DNA from: Gammaproteobacteria bacterium
GTDB lineage: Bacteria; Pseudomonadota; Gammaproteobacteria; Chromatiales; Chromatiaceae
NCBI GenBank assembly: GCA_025458675.1
Contig: JALORY010000001.1
Span: 75,565-127,144 of the forward strand
DNA: 51,580 nucleotides
Direction: 5' to 3'
Shown here piece by piece: positions 38,210 to 50,491 of the stretch (position 1 is the stretch's first letter; each line of letters opens with the position of its first letter). The notes beneath the pieces are model-generated. The model made no database searches and had not been told where the DNA came from. It saw nothing but the letters and a program-made list of their open reading frames with translations. A program made the translations under genes and the position numbers.

Positions 38210-39121
38210 GTGGCGGACAAGAGCACACAGCCGATCGTCGTCCGCAAGATCGTCAAGGGCGGCGGCCACCACGGCGGGGCCTGGAAGGTCGCCTACGCCG
38301 ACTTCGTGACGGCGATGATGGCGTTCTTCCTGCTCCTGTGGCTCCTCGGTTCGACCACCAAGGACCAGCGCGCGGCCATCTCCGAGTACTTCAACAACCC
38401 GAGCGCCGAGCCAGGGACGTCGGTCACGCCGAGTCCGAACCCCGTCCAGGGACCGGGCGGGTCGAGCACCAGCATGATCCAGCAGGACGGCACGGCCACG
38501 CCGGCCGTCGAGCTGCCGCCCGCCGCCGACGCGACGGAGGCCTCACCCGACGAGGAGTCGGCCACGCAGATCGCCGAAAGGAAGTTCCGCGCGCGCATGG
38601 AGGAGATGCTGAAGGAGCTGCGCGAGCTGGCCGAGAAGAGCGAGATCCTGAAGCAGTTCCAGGATCAGCTGCTCTTCGACATCACCGAGGAAGGCCTGCG
38701 CATCCAGATCCTCGACAAGGACAACCGCCCGATGTTCGACGTGGGCAGCGCGACGCTCAAGCCGCACACCACGGAGATCCTCCGGGAGATCGCGAAGGTC
38801 ATCAACCAGGTGCCCTCGCCGGTGAGCATCACCGGCTACACCGACGGCCGCCGCCTCGAGCGCACGGGCTACAGCAACTGGGAGCTCTCGACCGATCGCG
38901 CCAACGCCGCGCGGCGCGCCCTCACCGCGGGCGGAATGCAGGAGGGCAAGGTGTCGCGCATCGTCGGCCTCGCCTCCTCGAAGCTCTTCAAGCCGGAGGA
39001 TCCGATGGACCCCACGAACCGGCGCGTGAGCATCACGGTGCTCTCGCCGCAGTCCGCGGCGGCGCCGAACGGCTCGCCGGCCCCGACCCCCGCCCCCGCG
39101 AAACCGGCGGCGAAATCGTGA
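38210..39121 (+). CDS. motB: Flagellar motor stator protein MotB
   Basis: A 303-residue protein with one N-terminal membrane helix (about 30-48, DFVTAMMAFFLLLWLLG) that carries the ion-binding Asp31, a plug/linker region (Pro/Ser/Gly-rich, about 55-110) and a C-terminal OmpA-like peptidoglycan-binding domain (about 165-285; TGYTDGRR, NWELSTDRANAARRAL). It anchors the stator to the cell wall. The start is GTG at 38210 in GACCCGGTGGCG; the opening KSTQPIVVRKIVKGGGHHGG is typical of MotB. It converges with argG. Confidence 0.95.
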   Translation: MADKSTQPIVVRKIVKGGGHHGGAWKVAYADFVTAMMAFFLLLWLLGSTTKDQRAAISEYFNNPSAEPGTSVTPSPNPVQGPGGSSTSMIQQDGTATPAVELPPAADATEASPDEESATQIAERKFRARMEEMLKELRELAEKSEILKQFQDQLLFDITEEGLRIQILDKDNRPMFDVGSATLKPHTTEILREIAKVINQVPSPVSITGYTDGRRLERTGYSNWELSTDRANAARRALTAGGMQEGKVSRIVGLASSKLFKPEDPMDPTNRRVSITVLSPQSAAAPNGSPAPTPAPAKPAAKS

Positions 39122-39149
39122 GTCGGCGCGAGGCTCGCCGTCGAATTCG

Positions 39150-40376
<1,227 letters not shown>

Positions 40377-40420
40377 GTCAGCTCCCAGACGGGCCGCCCG
40401 AGGGCCCGGAAAGGCCGCGG

Positions 40421-40429
40421 ATTATAGCA
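40421..40429 (-). promoter_or_regulatory. argG promoter, consensus extended -10
   Basis: On the minus strand TGC is followed by a perfect TATAAT (40421-40426), giving a start site about 38 bases before the argG ATG. No strong -35 box is visible. It lies just downstream of the cytochrome operon's terminator, so argG has an independent promoter. Confidence 0.6.
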
Positions 40430-40442
40430 ACGGACCCGCGCA

Positions 40443-40483
40443 CAAAAGCGGAGGCGGCGCCCGCTCCCGCCGGCGCCGCCTCC
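40443..40483 (-). terminator. Terminator of the octaheme cytochrome operon
   Basis: A perfect 12-base stem (40472-40483 with 40450-40461, 10-base loop) is followed on the minus strand by GCTTTTGTG. It lies 13 bases after the cytochrome b stop codon and before the argG promoter. Confidence 0.8.
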
Positions 40484-40496
40484 GGTCTGACGTGGA

Positions 40497-41099
40497 CTAC
40501 TCCTCGACTTCCTCGTAGCCCGTCACCATGCCCTTCAGGTAGCTGTACCACGGGTGCCCCGTGAAAGCCGCCATGTAGACGTGGCCGATGAAGAACACCA
40601 GCATCAGGAACGCCGCCAGGGTGTGCAGGAACGCGACGGTGCCGAGCGAGAGCGCCCCCAGTCCCAGCGACGGCCAGTCGTTGTAGTACATGTAGAGCAG
40701 GCCGGTCACCCAGATCAGCGGCGAGATCAGCAGCTTGAACCCGAGGTACGCGAGCCGCTGCAGCGGGTTGTGCTTGGCGCGGATCGTCTTCTTGTACGGG
40801 TGCGGGATGTCTTTCTGGAAGATGCCGACCGAGTAGTAGCGGACGACCGCGAGGAGGTTCTCGCCGGTCGGGATGTACTGCCGCCACTGCCCGGTCGTGA
40901 AGTGCCAGAAGATCGCGAACACCCACAGCACGATAAGCGTCCAGGCGAGCCACGTGTGCACCGACGAGGCCTGCTCGAAGCCGAGCAGCTTGTAGGTGCC
41001 GTGCACCTCGAAGCCGGTGACCATCAGCCCGATGATCAACGCGGCCTGGGACCAGTGCCAGAAGCGCTCGAAACGGGAAAAGACGAGTGCAGTCTTCAT
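40497..41099 (-). CDS. Cytochrome b561-family membrane subunit
   Basis: A 200-residue integral membrane protein with four predicted helices (about 13-32, 47-66, 110-135, 150-172), resembling the b-type cytochrome of formate dehydrogenase/hydrogenase and thiosulfate reductase. Heme-ligand candidates are His15 (FWHWSQ), His48 (SSVHTW), His66 (FWHF), His154 (FLHTL) and His168 (FIGHVY), so it should hold two hemes b and exchange electrons with the quinone pool. It starts four bases after the octaheme cytochrome stop and ends before a strong terminator. Together they look like a quinol-linked periplasmic reductase or its reverse. Confidence 0.88.
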   Translation of the reverse strand: MKTALVFSRFERFWHWSQAALIIGLMVTGFEVHGTYKLLGFEQASSVHTWLAWTLIVLWVFAIFWHFTTGQWRQYIPTGENLLAVVRYYSVGIFQKDIPHPYKKTIRAKHNPLQRLAYLGFKLLISPLIWVTGLLYMYYNDWPSLGLGALSLGTVAFLHTLAAFLMLVFFIGHVYMAAFTGHPWYSYLKGMVTGYEEVEE

Positions 41100-41103
41100 G
41101 GCA

Positions 41104-42702
41104 TCACCCCTTGCGGCCGGAGAGCACGAGGCGCAGCAGGCCGTGGACCACGACCCCCGCGAGCGTCAGCGCGACGACGAGCCAGCCGAGCTTGTCGAGC
41201 CAGGCGAAGTGGTCGCGGCCGGGCATGTAGAAACCGCCGACCTTCGCCAGGCGCCCCTCGCGCGCGTGGCAGCTGTCGCACGCCAGCGCCTTCTCCTTCG
41301 GCGCCACCATGTGGGTGATCGGCCAGTAGTACTCGGTCTCGATGAACCCGTACTCGCCACTGAACGTCTGGCCCACCGACTCCATGCCGGTCTTGATGGC
41401 CTTCGGCCAGTCGTAGTGCTTCCAGAACGCGGTGTCGTCCTGGCCGAACACGTGAGGCACCGAGAGGATCTTCTGCTTCTTGTCGTAGGGCTGCCTGCCC
41501 AGCATCACCTTGAAGGGCCAGATGCGCGAATCCGGGTCCGCCGCCGAACCGCCGATGCGGTTGATCGGCACGACGCCGCTGTCGTCGATCTTCTCGCCCA
41601 TCAGGGTGTACTTGATCTCGCCGTTGAACCAGCGGTACTCGGGGACGACGTTCTCCTCCCACCGGAAGTCGCCCTTCATGCCGTCGTAGGCGGTTTCCTT
41701 GCCGTCGGCGGTCTTCTTGACGACCGGCTTGCCCTTCTCGTCGAGCTTGCCCGCAGTCGACCAGTCCCACAGCATCTTCGTCGGCCGACCGCCGCGCGCG
41801 AACTCGGGCACGTGGCAGGTGGTGCAGGCCACGCGGTCGGTGTGGTCGTTGAGCTTCGCGTCCTTGGCGTGCGGCGTCATGCCGTGGCAGGACTCGCAGG
41901 ACGCGCGCGTGTCGTCGGTGCGGCCGGGCACGTCGATGCCGTTCTTGTCCTTGGCCTTGACGGCGTAGCGACTGCCCGTGACCTCGTGGCTGCCGGTGGT
42001 GTGACAGTCGGAGCAGGAGAAGTTGAGGCCCTTTGCGTCCATGTGGACGTCGAGGGCCTTGCCCGGGTTGGTCATCGTCGAGTCGAGGTCGCCGTGCTTC
42101 ACCGCGTCGCCGCCGCCGCCGAAGAAGTGGCAGCTGCCGCAGTTCTTCCGGCTGGTCTTGCCCACGCTCTGGGCGACCTTCGCGAGGTCGGGCGGGACCC
42201 ACTTCTTGCCGCTGCCCGGCGGAAACTCCTTCTCTTCGTAGACGGGATGGCCGGCGCCGGCGGGAAACTTCTTGTACGTCCCCGTCGTCTCGTGACACAC
42301 GACGCAGTCGACGTTCTGCTCCGACGTCAGATCGAACTTGTCGTCCTTCCAGCCGTAGCCGATGTGGCAGCTGGTGCAACGCGGCCAGTTGGTCGACACC
42401 GCCACGCAGAAGTTGTTGATGACGGTGCGCTTGCCGAGCGTCTGCTGCGTGGCCGCGTTGTAGTAGTCCCACTTCCAGTGGGTCGTCTTGTGCAGCTGCT
42501 TGGCTGCCTCGGTGTGGCAGGAGAGGCAGGCCTTGGTCACCTCGGGGCCGGTCGCGAAGGGCCCCTGCAGCTCCTTGAACTTGGTGTGGTCGGCCGTCGA
42601 GGCGGACTTGCCGATCTTGCCGGGAACCTCGGCCGCGCCGGCCGGCACCGCGACGGCGAGCGTCGCGAGCAGCAGCAAACCGAATGTCGCGTGTCGCTTC
42701 AC
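41104..42702 (-). CDS. Octaheme c-type cytochrome, tetrathionate reductase (OTR) family
   Basis: A 532-residue exported cytochrome with a signal peptide (1-24, cleavage after GAA). Eight CxxCH heme motifs begin at Cys59, 109, 133, 188, 230, 269, 293 and 475; the spacing and the NNFCVAVSTNWPRCTSCH segment resemble Shewanella OTR, which reduces tetrathionate, nitrite and hydroxylamine in vitro. A C-terminal helix (about 505-526) anchors it to the inner membrane, unlike soluble OTR. Physiological substrate is not known from sequence. The GTG start at 42702 is chosen over an upstream ATG because it follows GGAGGAGGTGTCCCAA and gives a normal signal peptide. It is followed by cytochrome b, a plausible electron partner. 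Confidence 0.88.
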   Translation of the reverse strand: MKRHATFGLLLLATLAVAVPAGAAEVPGKIGKSASTADHTKFKELQGPFATGPEVTKACLSCHTEAAKQLHKTTHWKWDYYNAATQQTLGKRTVINNFCVAVSTNWPRCTSCHIGYGWKDDKFDLTSEQNVDCVVCHETTGTYKKFPAGAGHPVYEEKEFPPGSGKKWVPPDLAKVAQSVGKTSRKNCGSCHFFGGGGDAVKHGDLDSTMTNPGKALDVHMDAKGLNFSCSDCHTTGSHEVTGSRYAVKAKDKNGIDVPGRTDDTRASCESCHGMTPHAKDAKLNDHTDRVACTTCHVPEFARGGRPTKMLWDWSTAGKLDEKGKPVVKKTADGKETAYDGMKGDFRWEENVVPEYRWFNGEIKYTLMGEKIDDSGVVPINRIGGSAADPDSRIWPFKVMLGRQPYDKKQKILSVPHVFGQDDTAFWKHYDWPKAIKTGMESVGQTFSGEYGFIETEYYWPITHMVAPKEKALACDSCHAREGRLAKVGGFYMPGRDHFAWLDKLGWLVVALTLAGVVVHGLLRLVLSGRKG

Positions 42703-42813
42703 TTGGGACACCTCCTCCTTCTTCGAATTCTCGATGCCTGGCGCAACGCGCTGCAGCGCGCGCCCGCCGGCGGACTCGTCCCGCGTAGTTTGGCCGATCA
42801 CGATGGGCGCGGA

Positions 42814-42827
42814 TTGACACATCGCAA
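42814..42827. promoter_or_regulatory. FNR-like site upstream of octaheme cytochrome
   Basis: TTGACACATCGCAA has the layout of the FNR/ANR consensus TTGAT-N4-ATCAA with seven of ten matched positions. It is centred about 118 bases before the GTG start of the octaheme gene. Weak match; proposed only because low-oxygen control would suit the product. Confidence 0.25.
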
Positions 42828-42859
42828 CCGACCCGCACTTTGGGCCGGAGGACGCCCGC

Positions 42860-43102
42860 TCAATCGCCGGCTTTGCCGCGCGCCCCGCCGATCAGCCGGA
42901 CGCCAGCCCACAGGGCCAATGCCCCGAGCGCGCCGGCGACGAGGCCGAGCCCGAGAAAGATCTCGGCATCGGCGAACATCGGCCCCGACCCGTGCTGGAA
43001 GCGCTCGACCCAGGCCGACACCGCCTCCCCCAGCAGCGCCAGGCCGGCGACCCCGAGGATGCCGCCAAGCGCCAGCACCAGTGCGCCCAGGAACTGGCGC
43101 AC
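42860..43102 (-). CDS. Small two-helix membrane protein, unknown
   Basis: An 80-residue protein with two hydrophobic segments (about 5-28 and 47-71) separated by a hydrophilic loop (ERFQHGSGPMFADAE). No family is recognised. It begins seven bases after the lpdA stop on the same strand, so it is the last gene of the aceE-aceF-lpdA transcript in this order. A role in the pyruvate dehydrogenase complex is not suggested by the sequence. The predicted helices and close spacing support it being a gene. Confidence 0.6.
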   Translation of the reverse strand: MRQFLGALVLALGGILGVAGLALLGEAVSAWVERFQHGSGPMFADAEIFLGLGLVAGALGALALWAGVRLIGGARGKAGD

Positions 43103-43108
43103 GACCGG

Positions 43109-44796
43109 CTAGCCCCTCTTGCGCGGCAGAAGGTCGGTGATGGTCCCCTCGCCCACCTCGGCGGCGAGACCGATCGTCTCGCTGAGCGTCGGGTGCGGGT
43201 GGATGGTGAGCCCGATGTCCTCGATGTCGGCGCCCATCTCGAGCGCGAGGACCGCCTCGGCGATCAGCTCGCCGGCGCTGGGGCCGACGATGCCGGCGCC
43301 GAGCAGGCGCTTCGTGTCGGGGTCGTAGAGCAGCTTGGTGAGTCCCTCGTCCCGACCGATGCCGTTCGCCCGGCCGCTCGCGATCCAGGGAAACAGGGCT
43401 TTCTCGTAGGCGACGCCGCGGGCCTTGGCCTCGGTCTCGGTGAGCCCCATCCACGCGACCTCGGGGTCGGTGTAGGCGACGGACGGGATCGTCAGCGGAT
43501 CGAACAACGCCGGCAGGCCGGCGATCACCTCGGCGGCCACCTTCCCCTCGTGGGTCGCCTTGTGGGCGAGCATGGGGTTACCGACGACGTCGCCGATCGC
43601 GAAGATGTGCGGGACGTTGGTGCGCATGTGCTGATCGACCGGGATGAAGCCGCGCTCGTCGACCGTGACGCCCGCCGCGACCGCGTCGCGACCAGCACGC
43701 GGTCGTAGCGCTCCGCCGCCGGGGCGCCCTTCCCGTCGAAGCGCACCTCGAGCCCATCCGCGCGCGGCTCGATGCCCGTGACGCGCGTCCCGAGCAGGAT
43801 GCGGCCGAGCCGCTTCTCCATCCGCTTCTGCAGCGGCTTCACCAGGTCGCGGTCGCAGCCCGGGATCAGGCCGTCCTGCAGCTCGACCACGTCCACCCGG
43901 CTGCCGAGCGCGCTGTACACCGTCGCCATCTCCATGCCGATGATCCCGCCCCCGACGACGAGCAGACGCTTCGGGATGTCGCGCAGCTCGAGCGCGCCGG
44001 TGGAGTCGATCAGCCGCTCGTCCTCGTAGGGGAAGCCCGGGATGCGCACGGGGCTCGAGCCACAGGCCACGATGCACTGCTCGAACTCGATCAGCACGGT
44101 CCCCGTCGCGGTCTGCACGCTCAGGCGGTTCGGCGCGTCGAAGCGGCCGGTGCCGTGCACCACCTGTACCTTCCGCTGCTTGGCGAGCTGGGCGAGGCTC
44201 TGCGTCGAGCGCTTGACCACGCGGTCCTTGCCCGCGCGCAGGGCGTCGAGGTCGATCTCCGGCGCGCCGAAGCGCACGCCCATGTGCGCGAGCGCGGCCG
44301 CCTCGTCGATCACCTCGGCGGCGTGCAGCAGCGCCTTGGAAGGGATGCACCCGACGTTGAGACAGACGCCGCCGAGCACGGGAAAGCGCTCGACCAGCAC
44401 CACGCGCTTGCCGAGGTCCGCGGCGCGGAACGCCGCGGTGTAGCCCCCGGGACCCGCGCCGAGCACCGCGACCTCGGTCTGGATCGTCTGCTCGCCGCTC
44501 GGGGCCACGGCCGCCGCAGCGGGCGCCGGCGCCTCGGGGGCCGGGGCGGCGCCCGCGGCCACCTCGAGGGTCAGCAGCGGCGCGCCCTTCGAGACCTTGT
44601 CCCCCACTTTCACCAGCAGCTCGCGCACGGTGCCGGCCGCCGGCGACGGGACCTCCATCGTGGCCTTGTCGGTCTCGAGCGTGAGGATCGACTGCTCCCG
44701 GGCGACCGCGTCCCCTACTGCGACCAGCACCTCGATGACGTCGACGTTCTCGAAGTTGCCGATGTCGGGCAGCACGACGGGGATGGTCTTGCTCAT
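43109..44796 (-). pseudogene. lpdA: Dihydrolipoamide dehydrogenase (E3) with N-terminal lipoyl domain, frameshifted
   Basis: Two overlapping frames together code for an E3 enzyme. Frame one gives about 370 residues: a lipoyl domain (Lys44 in [10 protein letters not shown]), an Ala/Pro linker, the FAD loop [10 protein letters not shown], the redox disulfide [13 protein letters not shown] (Cys145/Cys150) and the NAD loop GGGIIGMEM, up to RYDRVLVA. Frame two resumes at [16 protein letters not shown] with [10 protein letters not shown] and the active-site HPHPTLSE, about 190 residues. The segment that normally joins them (VGRRPNG and following, about a dozen residues) is missing, with the break at 43679-43690. 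GGTCGCG occurs on both sides of the break, so deletion between repeats or an assembly error are both possible. It lies directly downstream of aceF. Confidence 0.85.
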
Positions 44797-44893
44797 GCAG
44801 GCTCCTCCAGGCTGGCGCCGCGGGCGGGGCGCCGCGCGGGTTCGAACAACTCTAGTCGATTGTTGTGCACTGCACCGACGCCGGCCCGCGGCC

Positions 44894-46255
44894 TCAGAGG
44901 AGCAGCCGCCGCACGTCGCCGAGCAGGGACGCGAGCAGCGTCGTGAAGCGGACGCCGTCCGCGCCGTCGATCACCCGGTGATCGTAGGACAGCGCCAGCG
45001 GAAGCATGAGGCGCGGCACGAAGGCCGAGCCGTCCCACACCGGCTTCATCGCCGCGCGGGACACGCCCAGGATCGCGACCTCGGGCGCGTTGACGATCGG
45101 GGTGAACTGGAGCCCGCCGATGCCGCCGAGGCTCGAGATGGAGAAGCAGCCGCCCTGCATGTCCGCCGGCAGCAGCTTGCCGTCCCGCGCGCGCTGCGAC
45201 ACCTCGGCCAGCTCGCGGGCGAGCGCGAGGACGCCCTTCGCGTCCACGTCGCGGATCACCGGAACGACCAGGCCATTCGGCGTGTCGACCGCCACGCCGA
45301 CGTGGCAGTAGCGGCGCACGATCAGGCGCTCGCCGTCCGGCGCGAGTGCGCTGTTGAACTGGGGCATGGCCCGGAGACCGGCCGCCACCGCCTTGAGCAG
45401 GAAGGGCATCAGCGTGAGCCGCGCGCCGGCCTTTTCCACTTCCGCCTTCTGCGCCGCACGGAATGCCTCGAGCTCGGTGACGTCGGCCTCGTCGAACTGC
45501 GTGACGTGCGGCACCGTGAGCCAGCAGCGGTGCAGGTGGGCGCCGCTCAACCTGCGGATGCGCGGCAAGGGCTGCTCGACCACCTCGCCGAAGCGCGTCC
45601 AGTCGACGTCGGGCGCGACCGGCAGCGCGAGCGGACCGCCACCCGCCGCCGGCGCCATGCCTTCGGCCAGCGTGCGCTTGACGAAGGACTGCACGTCCTC
45701 CTTCAGCACGCGTCCCTTCGGACCGGATCCCTTGACGTGCTCGAGCGGCACGCCGAGCTCGCGGGCGAAGCGCCGCACGGCAGGGCTCGCGTGCGCGGGC
45801 TTCGCCGGCGCGTCGCTCGGCCGGGCGATCACCGGCCGCGGGCGCTGCTCCTTGTCGCCGGGGGCGCGCGGCGCGGCGTCCCGGACCGGCGGGTGGCCCG
45901 ATGCCGACACCGACGCCGGCTCCGGCGCCGGCGCCTGCACCTGCTCGACCTCCTCGGCGGCCGGGGCCGGCGGCGGCGAGGCGGCGACGTCGGCCGGGGC
46001 CGACTCGGGCGCGGCGTCGACGTCGAGGACCGCGATGAGGTGGCCGCGGTTGATGCGGTCGCCCGCCTTGACGAGCACGGCCTTCACGGCGCCCGCGTGG
46101 GGCGACGGGATCTCCATCGTCGCCTTGTCGCTCTCGAGCGTGAGCAGCGAGCTCTCGACGGCGACCCGGTCTCCGGGCGCGACGAGCACCTCGATCACGG
46201 ACACGTCGTGAAAGTCGCCGATGTCCGGCAGGTAGACTTTGGTCTCGGTTCCCAC
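44894..46255 (-). CDS. aceF: Pyruvate dehydrogenase E2 (dihydrolipoyl acetyltransferase)
   Basis: A 453-residue E2 core enzyme that moves the acetyl group to CoA. One lipoyl domain (1-80, Lys44 in [10 protein letters not shown]) is followed by an Ala/Pro-rich linker, the peripheral subunit-binding domain (about 150-187, [19 protein letters not shown] and [13 protein letters not shown]) and the acyltransferase domain with catalytic [12 protein letters not shown] (His426, Asp430). E. coli has three lipoyl domains; here there is one, with a second sitting on the E3 subunit. The start is taken as GTG at 46255 since it gives the lipoyl N-terminus. It lies 65 bases after aceE. Confidence 0.93.
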   Translation of the reverse strand: MGTETKVYLPDIGDFHDVSVIEVLVAPGDRVAVESSLLTLESDKATMEIPSPHAGAVKAVLVKAGDRINRGHLIAVLDVDAAPESAPADVAASPPPAPAAEEVEQVQAPAPEPASVSASGHPPVRDAAPRAPGDKEQRPRPVIARPSDAPAKPAHASPAVRRFARELGVPLEHVKGSGPKGRVLKEDVQSFVKRTLAEGMAPAAGGGPLALPVAPDVDWTRFGEVVEQPLPRIRRLSGAHLHRCWLTVPHVTQFDEADVTELEAFRAAQKAEVEKAGARLTLMPFLLKAVAAGLRAMPQFNSALAPDGERLIVRRYCHVGVAVDTPNGLVVPVIRDVDAKGVLALARELAEVSQRARDGKLLPADMQGGCFSISSLGGIGGLQFTPIVNAPEVAILGVSRAAMKPVWDGSAFVPRLMLPLALSYDHRVIDGADGVRFTTLLASLLGDVRRLLL

Positions 46256-46320
46256 TCTGGCCTCCGCTGCGGCGCGGCCGCTTGCGTCGCGCGCCCTGTG
46301 TCGTCGATCCGCGCGCCCCG

Positions 46321-48975
<2,655 letters not shown>

Positions 48976-49091
48976 GGGCCGGCCTCTCGCGTCGCGTGAT
49001 CGGGGCGCCGGGCCGGGCGGGCCGGGGCCCGGTCGCCGGCGGCGGCGAAGGGTCGTCATTCAAACAGAAAACCGCCGGCTTGGCGAGAGGA

Positions 49092-49111
49092 AGGAAATAG
49101 AAATATTTCCT
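49092..49111. repeat. Palindrome in the aceE upstream region
   Basis: AGGAAATA-GAAA-TATTTCCT is a perfect 8-base inverted repeat, 117 bases before the aceE ATG in a short AT-rich stretch. It could be an operator for a regulator of the pyruvate dehydrogenase operon. It does not match the PdhR box of E. coli. Confidence 0.35.
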
Positions 49112-49172
49112 AAAATCAAGCACTAAACAGACTTTGTTGGTTTGACGCCCATCCCATTCCCAGTGATCGGCC

Positions 49173-49206
49173 AAACAAAAAAGCGCAGAGGGTTGCCCCT
49201 CTGCGC
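49173..49206 (-). terminator. Terminator of the sulfur-globule gene pair
   Basis: A perfect 10-base stem (49197-49206 with 49183-49192, 4-base loop) is followed on the minus strand by TTTTTTGTTT. It lies 35 bases after the stop of the long globule-protein-like gene. Confidence 0.9.
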
Positions 49207-49241
49207 CTATCGGACGCTACCGCTGTACCGCTATTGGCGCG

Positions 49242-49901
49242 TCAGATCTGCTTGCTCCGCGGCTCGGGCCGCGACTTGCTGACCTCGGCCCGCTGGGCCT
49301 CGATCTGCTTGCGCATCTCGTCACGGCGCGCCTCGCGCTCCTTGGTCGCCTCTGCGCGGCGCGTCTCCGCCTGCTTGACGATCTCGTCGCGGCTCGGGCG
49401 CTTGCCGAACTCGTGGCCCTGCCCCGGGAACGACACGGGCTCGAAGGCACCGAACTTCTGCTGGTCGGCCGCAATCTGCTCCTGCATCTTGCGCTCCATC
49501 TCGGCGACCTGCTGCCAGTGCTTGTTCTGCTCGCCGGCCATCTGCTCGGCGAACTTGCGCTGCTCCTCGAACGCCTTCGTGGCCTGCTCGCCGAAGACCT
49601 TCTGCTGCTCGGCGATCACCTTCTGCATGTTCTCGACCGCCGCCTTCTGCTGCTCAGCGGTCGCCGCCACCGGCGCGGCGCCGTAGGGGGCGTAACCGTA
49701 AGGGGCGTAGCCGTAATACGGCTGGTCGTAGCCGTAACCGTGGCCACGGCCGTAGCCGCTGCCGCGGGCGCTCATCGAAAAGCTGAAGTCGAAGTCGCCG
49801 TCGCCGTAGCCGTCGCCGTCACCCCAACCGATCCACGCGTAGGAGGAAGCCGAAGCCGCCGCCAGGGCCGCCGCGACCGCAATCATGGAAATCTTTTTCA
49901 T
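49242..49901 (-). CDS. Sulfur globule protein-like, with coiled-coil extension
   Basis: A 219-residue exported protein. After a signal peptide (1-22, MKKISMIAVAAAL to SSYA) there is a Gly/Tyr/Asp-rich segment (23-75, GDGDGYGDGDFDFSFSMSAR, then repeats of GYG/PYG), which closely resembles the sulfur globule proteins of purple sulfur bacteria and shares [13 protein letters not shown] with the neighbouring gene. From about 82 it becomes a Gln/Glu/Lys/Ala-rich coiled coil (82-150 and 170-215). Allochromatium SgpD is a similarly large globule protein, but identity is not claimed. These proteins coat sulfur globules in the periplasm. ATG at 49901 has AGAGGAG eight bases upstream. The long arm may make a filament or bind other envelope parts. 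Confidence 0.82.
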   Translation of the reverse strand: MKKISMIAVAAALAAASASSYAWIGWGDGDGYGDGDFDFSFSMSARGSGYGRGHGYGYDQPYYGYAPYGYAPYGAAPVAATAEQQKAAVENMQKVIAEQQKVFGEQATKAFEEQRKFAEQMAGEQNKHWQQVAEMERKMQEQIAADQQKFGAFEPVSFPGQGHEFGKRPSRDEIVKQAETRRAEATKEREARRDEMRKQIEAQRAEVSKSRPEPRSKQI

Positions 49902-49925
49902 CTCGCAACTCCTCTTTCGACGCCC

Positions 49926-49962
49926 CCGGCGTGCCGCGTCGTGTCGATGCACGGCACGCCGG
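49926..49962 (-). other. Intergenic hairpin between the two sulfur-globule genes
   Basis: An 11-base perfect inverted repeat (CCGGCGTGCCG at 49926-49936 with 49952-49962, 15-base loop) sits between the stop of the short gene and the start of the long one. No T-run follows on the minus strand. It may be a partial terminator or an mRNA processing/stability element that sets the ratio of the two proteins. Confidence 0.5.
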
Positions 49963-49988
49963 TGTGCGTCAGGACAGTGTGTTTGTTA

Positions 49989-50309
49989 TTACTTCGCCGG
50001 AGCGGGGGCAGCGGGCGCCTGCGGGGCGACCGGAGCAACCGGGGCGTACGGATAGCCGTAGCCGTAGGGCGCGCCGTAGCCGTAGGGGCCGTAGCCGTAC
50101 CAGTAGGGGTTACGGTAGCCGTAGCCGCGGCCGTAACCGGAGCCCGAACCACGCGCGCTCATGGAGAAGTCCATGTCGCCGAAGCCGTCGCCCCAGCCGC
50201 TGCCGTCGCCCCAGCCGTTGTTGCCCCAACCCGGGCCCCACCACGCGGAAGCAGTCGCCGACGCACCCAGCAGAGCGGCGATCGCCGCAGCCTTCATCAG
50301 AGTCTTCAT
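49989..50309 (-). CDS. Sulfur globule family protein, short
   Basis: A 106-residue exported protein. Residues 1-22 are a signal peptide (ending ASATASA). The mature protein is Gly/Trp/Tyr-rich ([20 protein letters not shown], then [14 protein letters not shown] and PYGYG repeats) and ends in a Pro/Ala tail. Composition, size (about 10 kDa) and location match sulfur globule proteins SgpA/SgpB of Chromatiaceae, which form the coat on intracellular sulfur stores. ATG at 50309 is preceded by CAGGAGATTGCA. The gene is upstream of the longer coiled-coil version, with an intergenic hairpin and probably one promoter. Repeat-rich silk- or collagen-like proteins are the alternative. Confidence 0.82.
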   Translation of the reverse strand: MKTLMKAAAIAALLGASATASAWWGPGWGNNGWGDGSGWGDGFGDMDFSMSARGSGSGYGRGYGYRNPYWYGYGPYGYGAPYGYGYPYAPVAPVAPQAPAAPAPAK

Positions 50310-50356
50310 TGCAATCTCCTGAATATTAAGAAAGATGTTTGGTGTTCTTCGCGTCT

Positions 50357-50380
50357 GAAAGCGGTACAGCGATCGCTTTC
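50357..50380. promoter_or_regulatory. Inverted repeat in the AT-rich leader of the globule genes
   Basis: GAAAGCG (50357-50363) and CGCTTTC (50374-50380) flank a 10-base loop about 50 bases before the short globule gene. The adjoining 50380-50450 stretch is unusually AT-rich for this genome. It probably contains the promoter; I cannot fix the -10/-35 boxes. Confidence 0.3.
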
Positions 50381-50491
50381 GGAGCAAAAGAATATAAGCA
50401 CTTTCTAAAATTCAGAAATGCAATTTTTCTATTTCAGAATCGAAGGGCGATAGGATTCCCCAACGGGGTGGGCCAGACCGTGCCGGCCCCG

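Noticed and set aside
42702-42822. Upstream ATG start for the octaheme cytochrome (MCQSAPIVIG...)
   Set aside because: The added 40 residues lack a signal peptide and the GTG at 42702 has a near-perfect ribosome site followed by a normal signal peptide.
49989-50309. Gly/Tyr repeats as a silk- or keratin-like structural protein
   Set aside because: The signal peptide, size, paired arrangement and composition fit bacterial sulfur globule proteins better.
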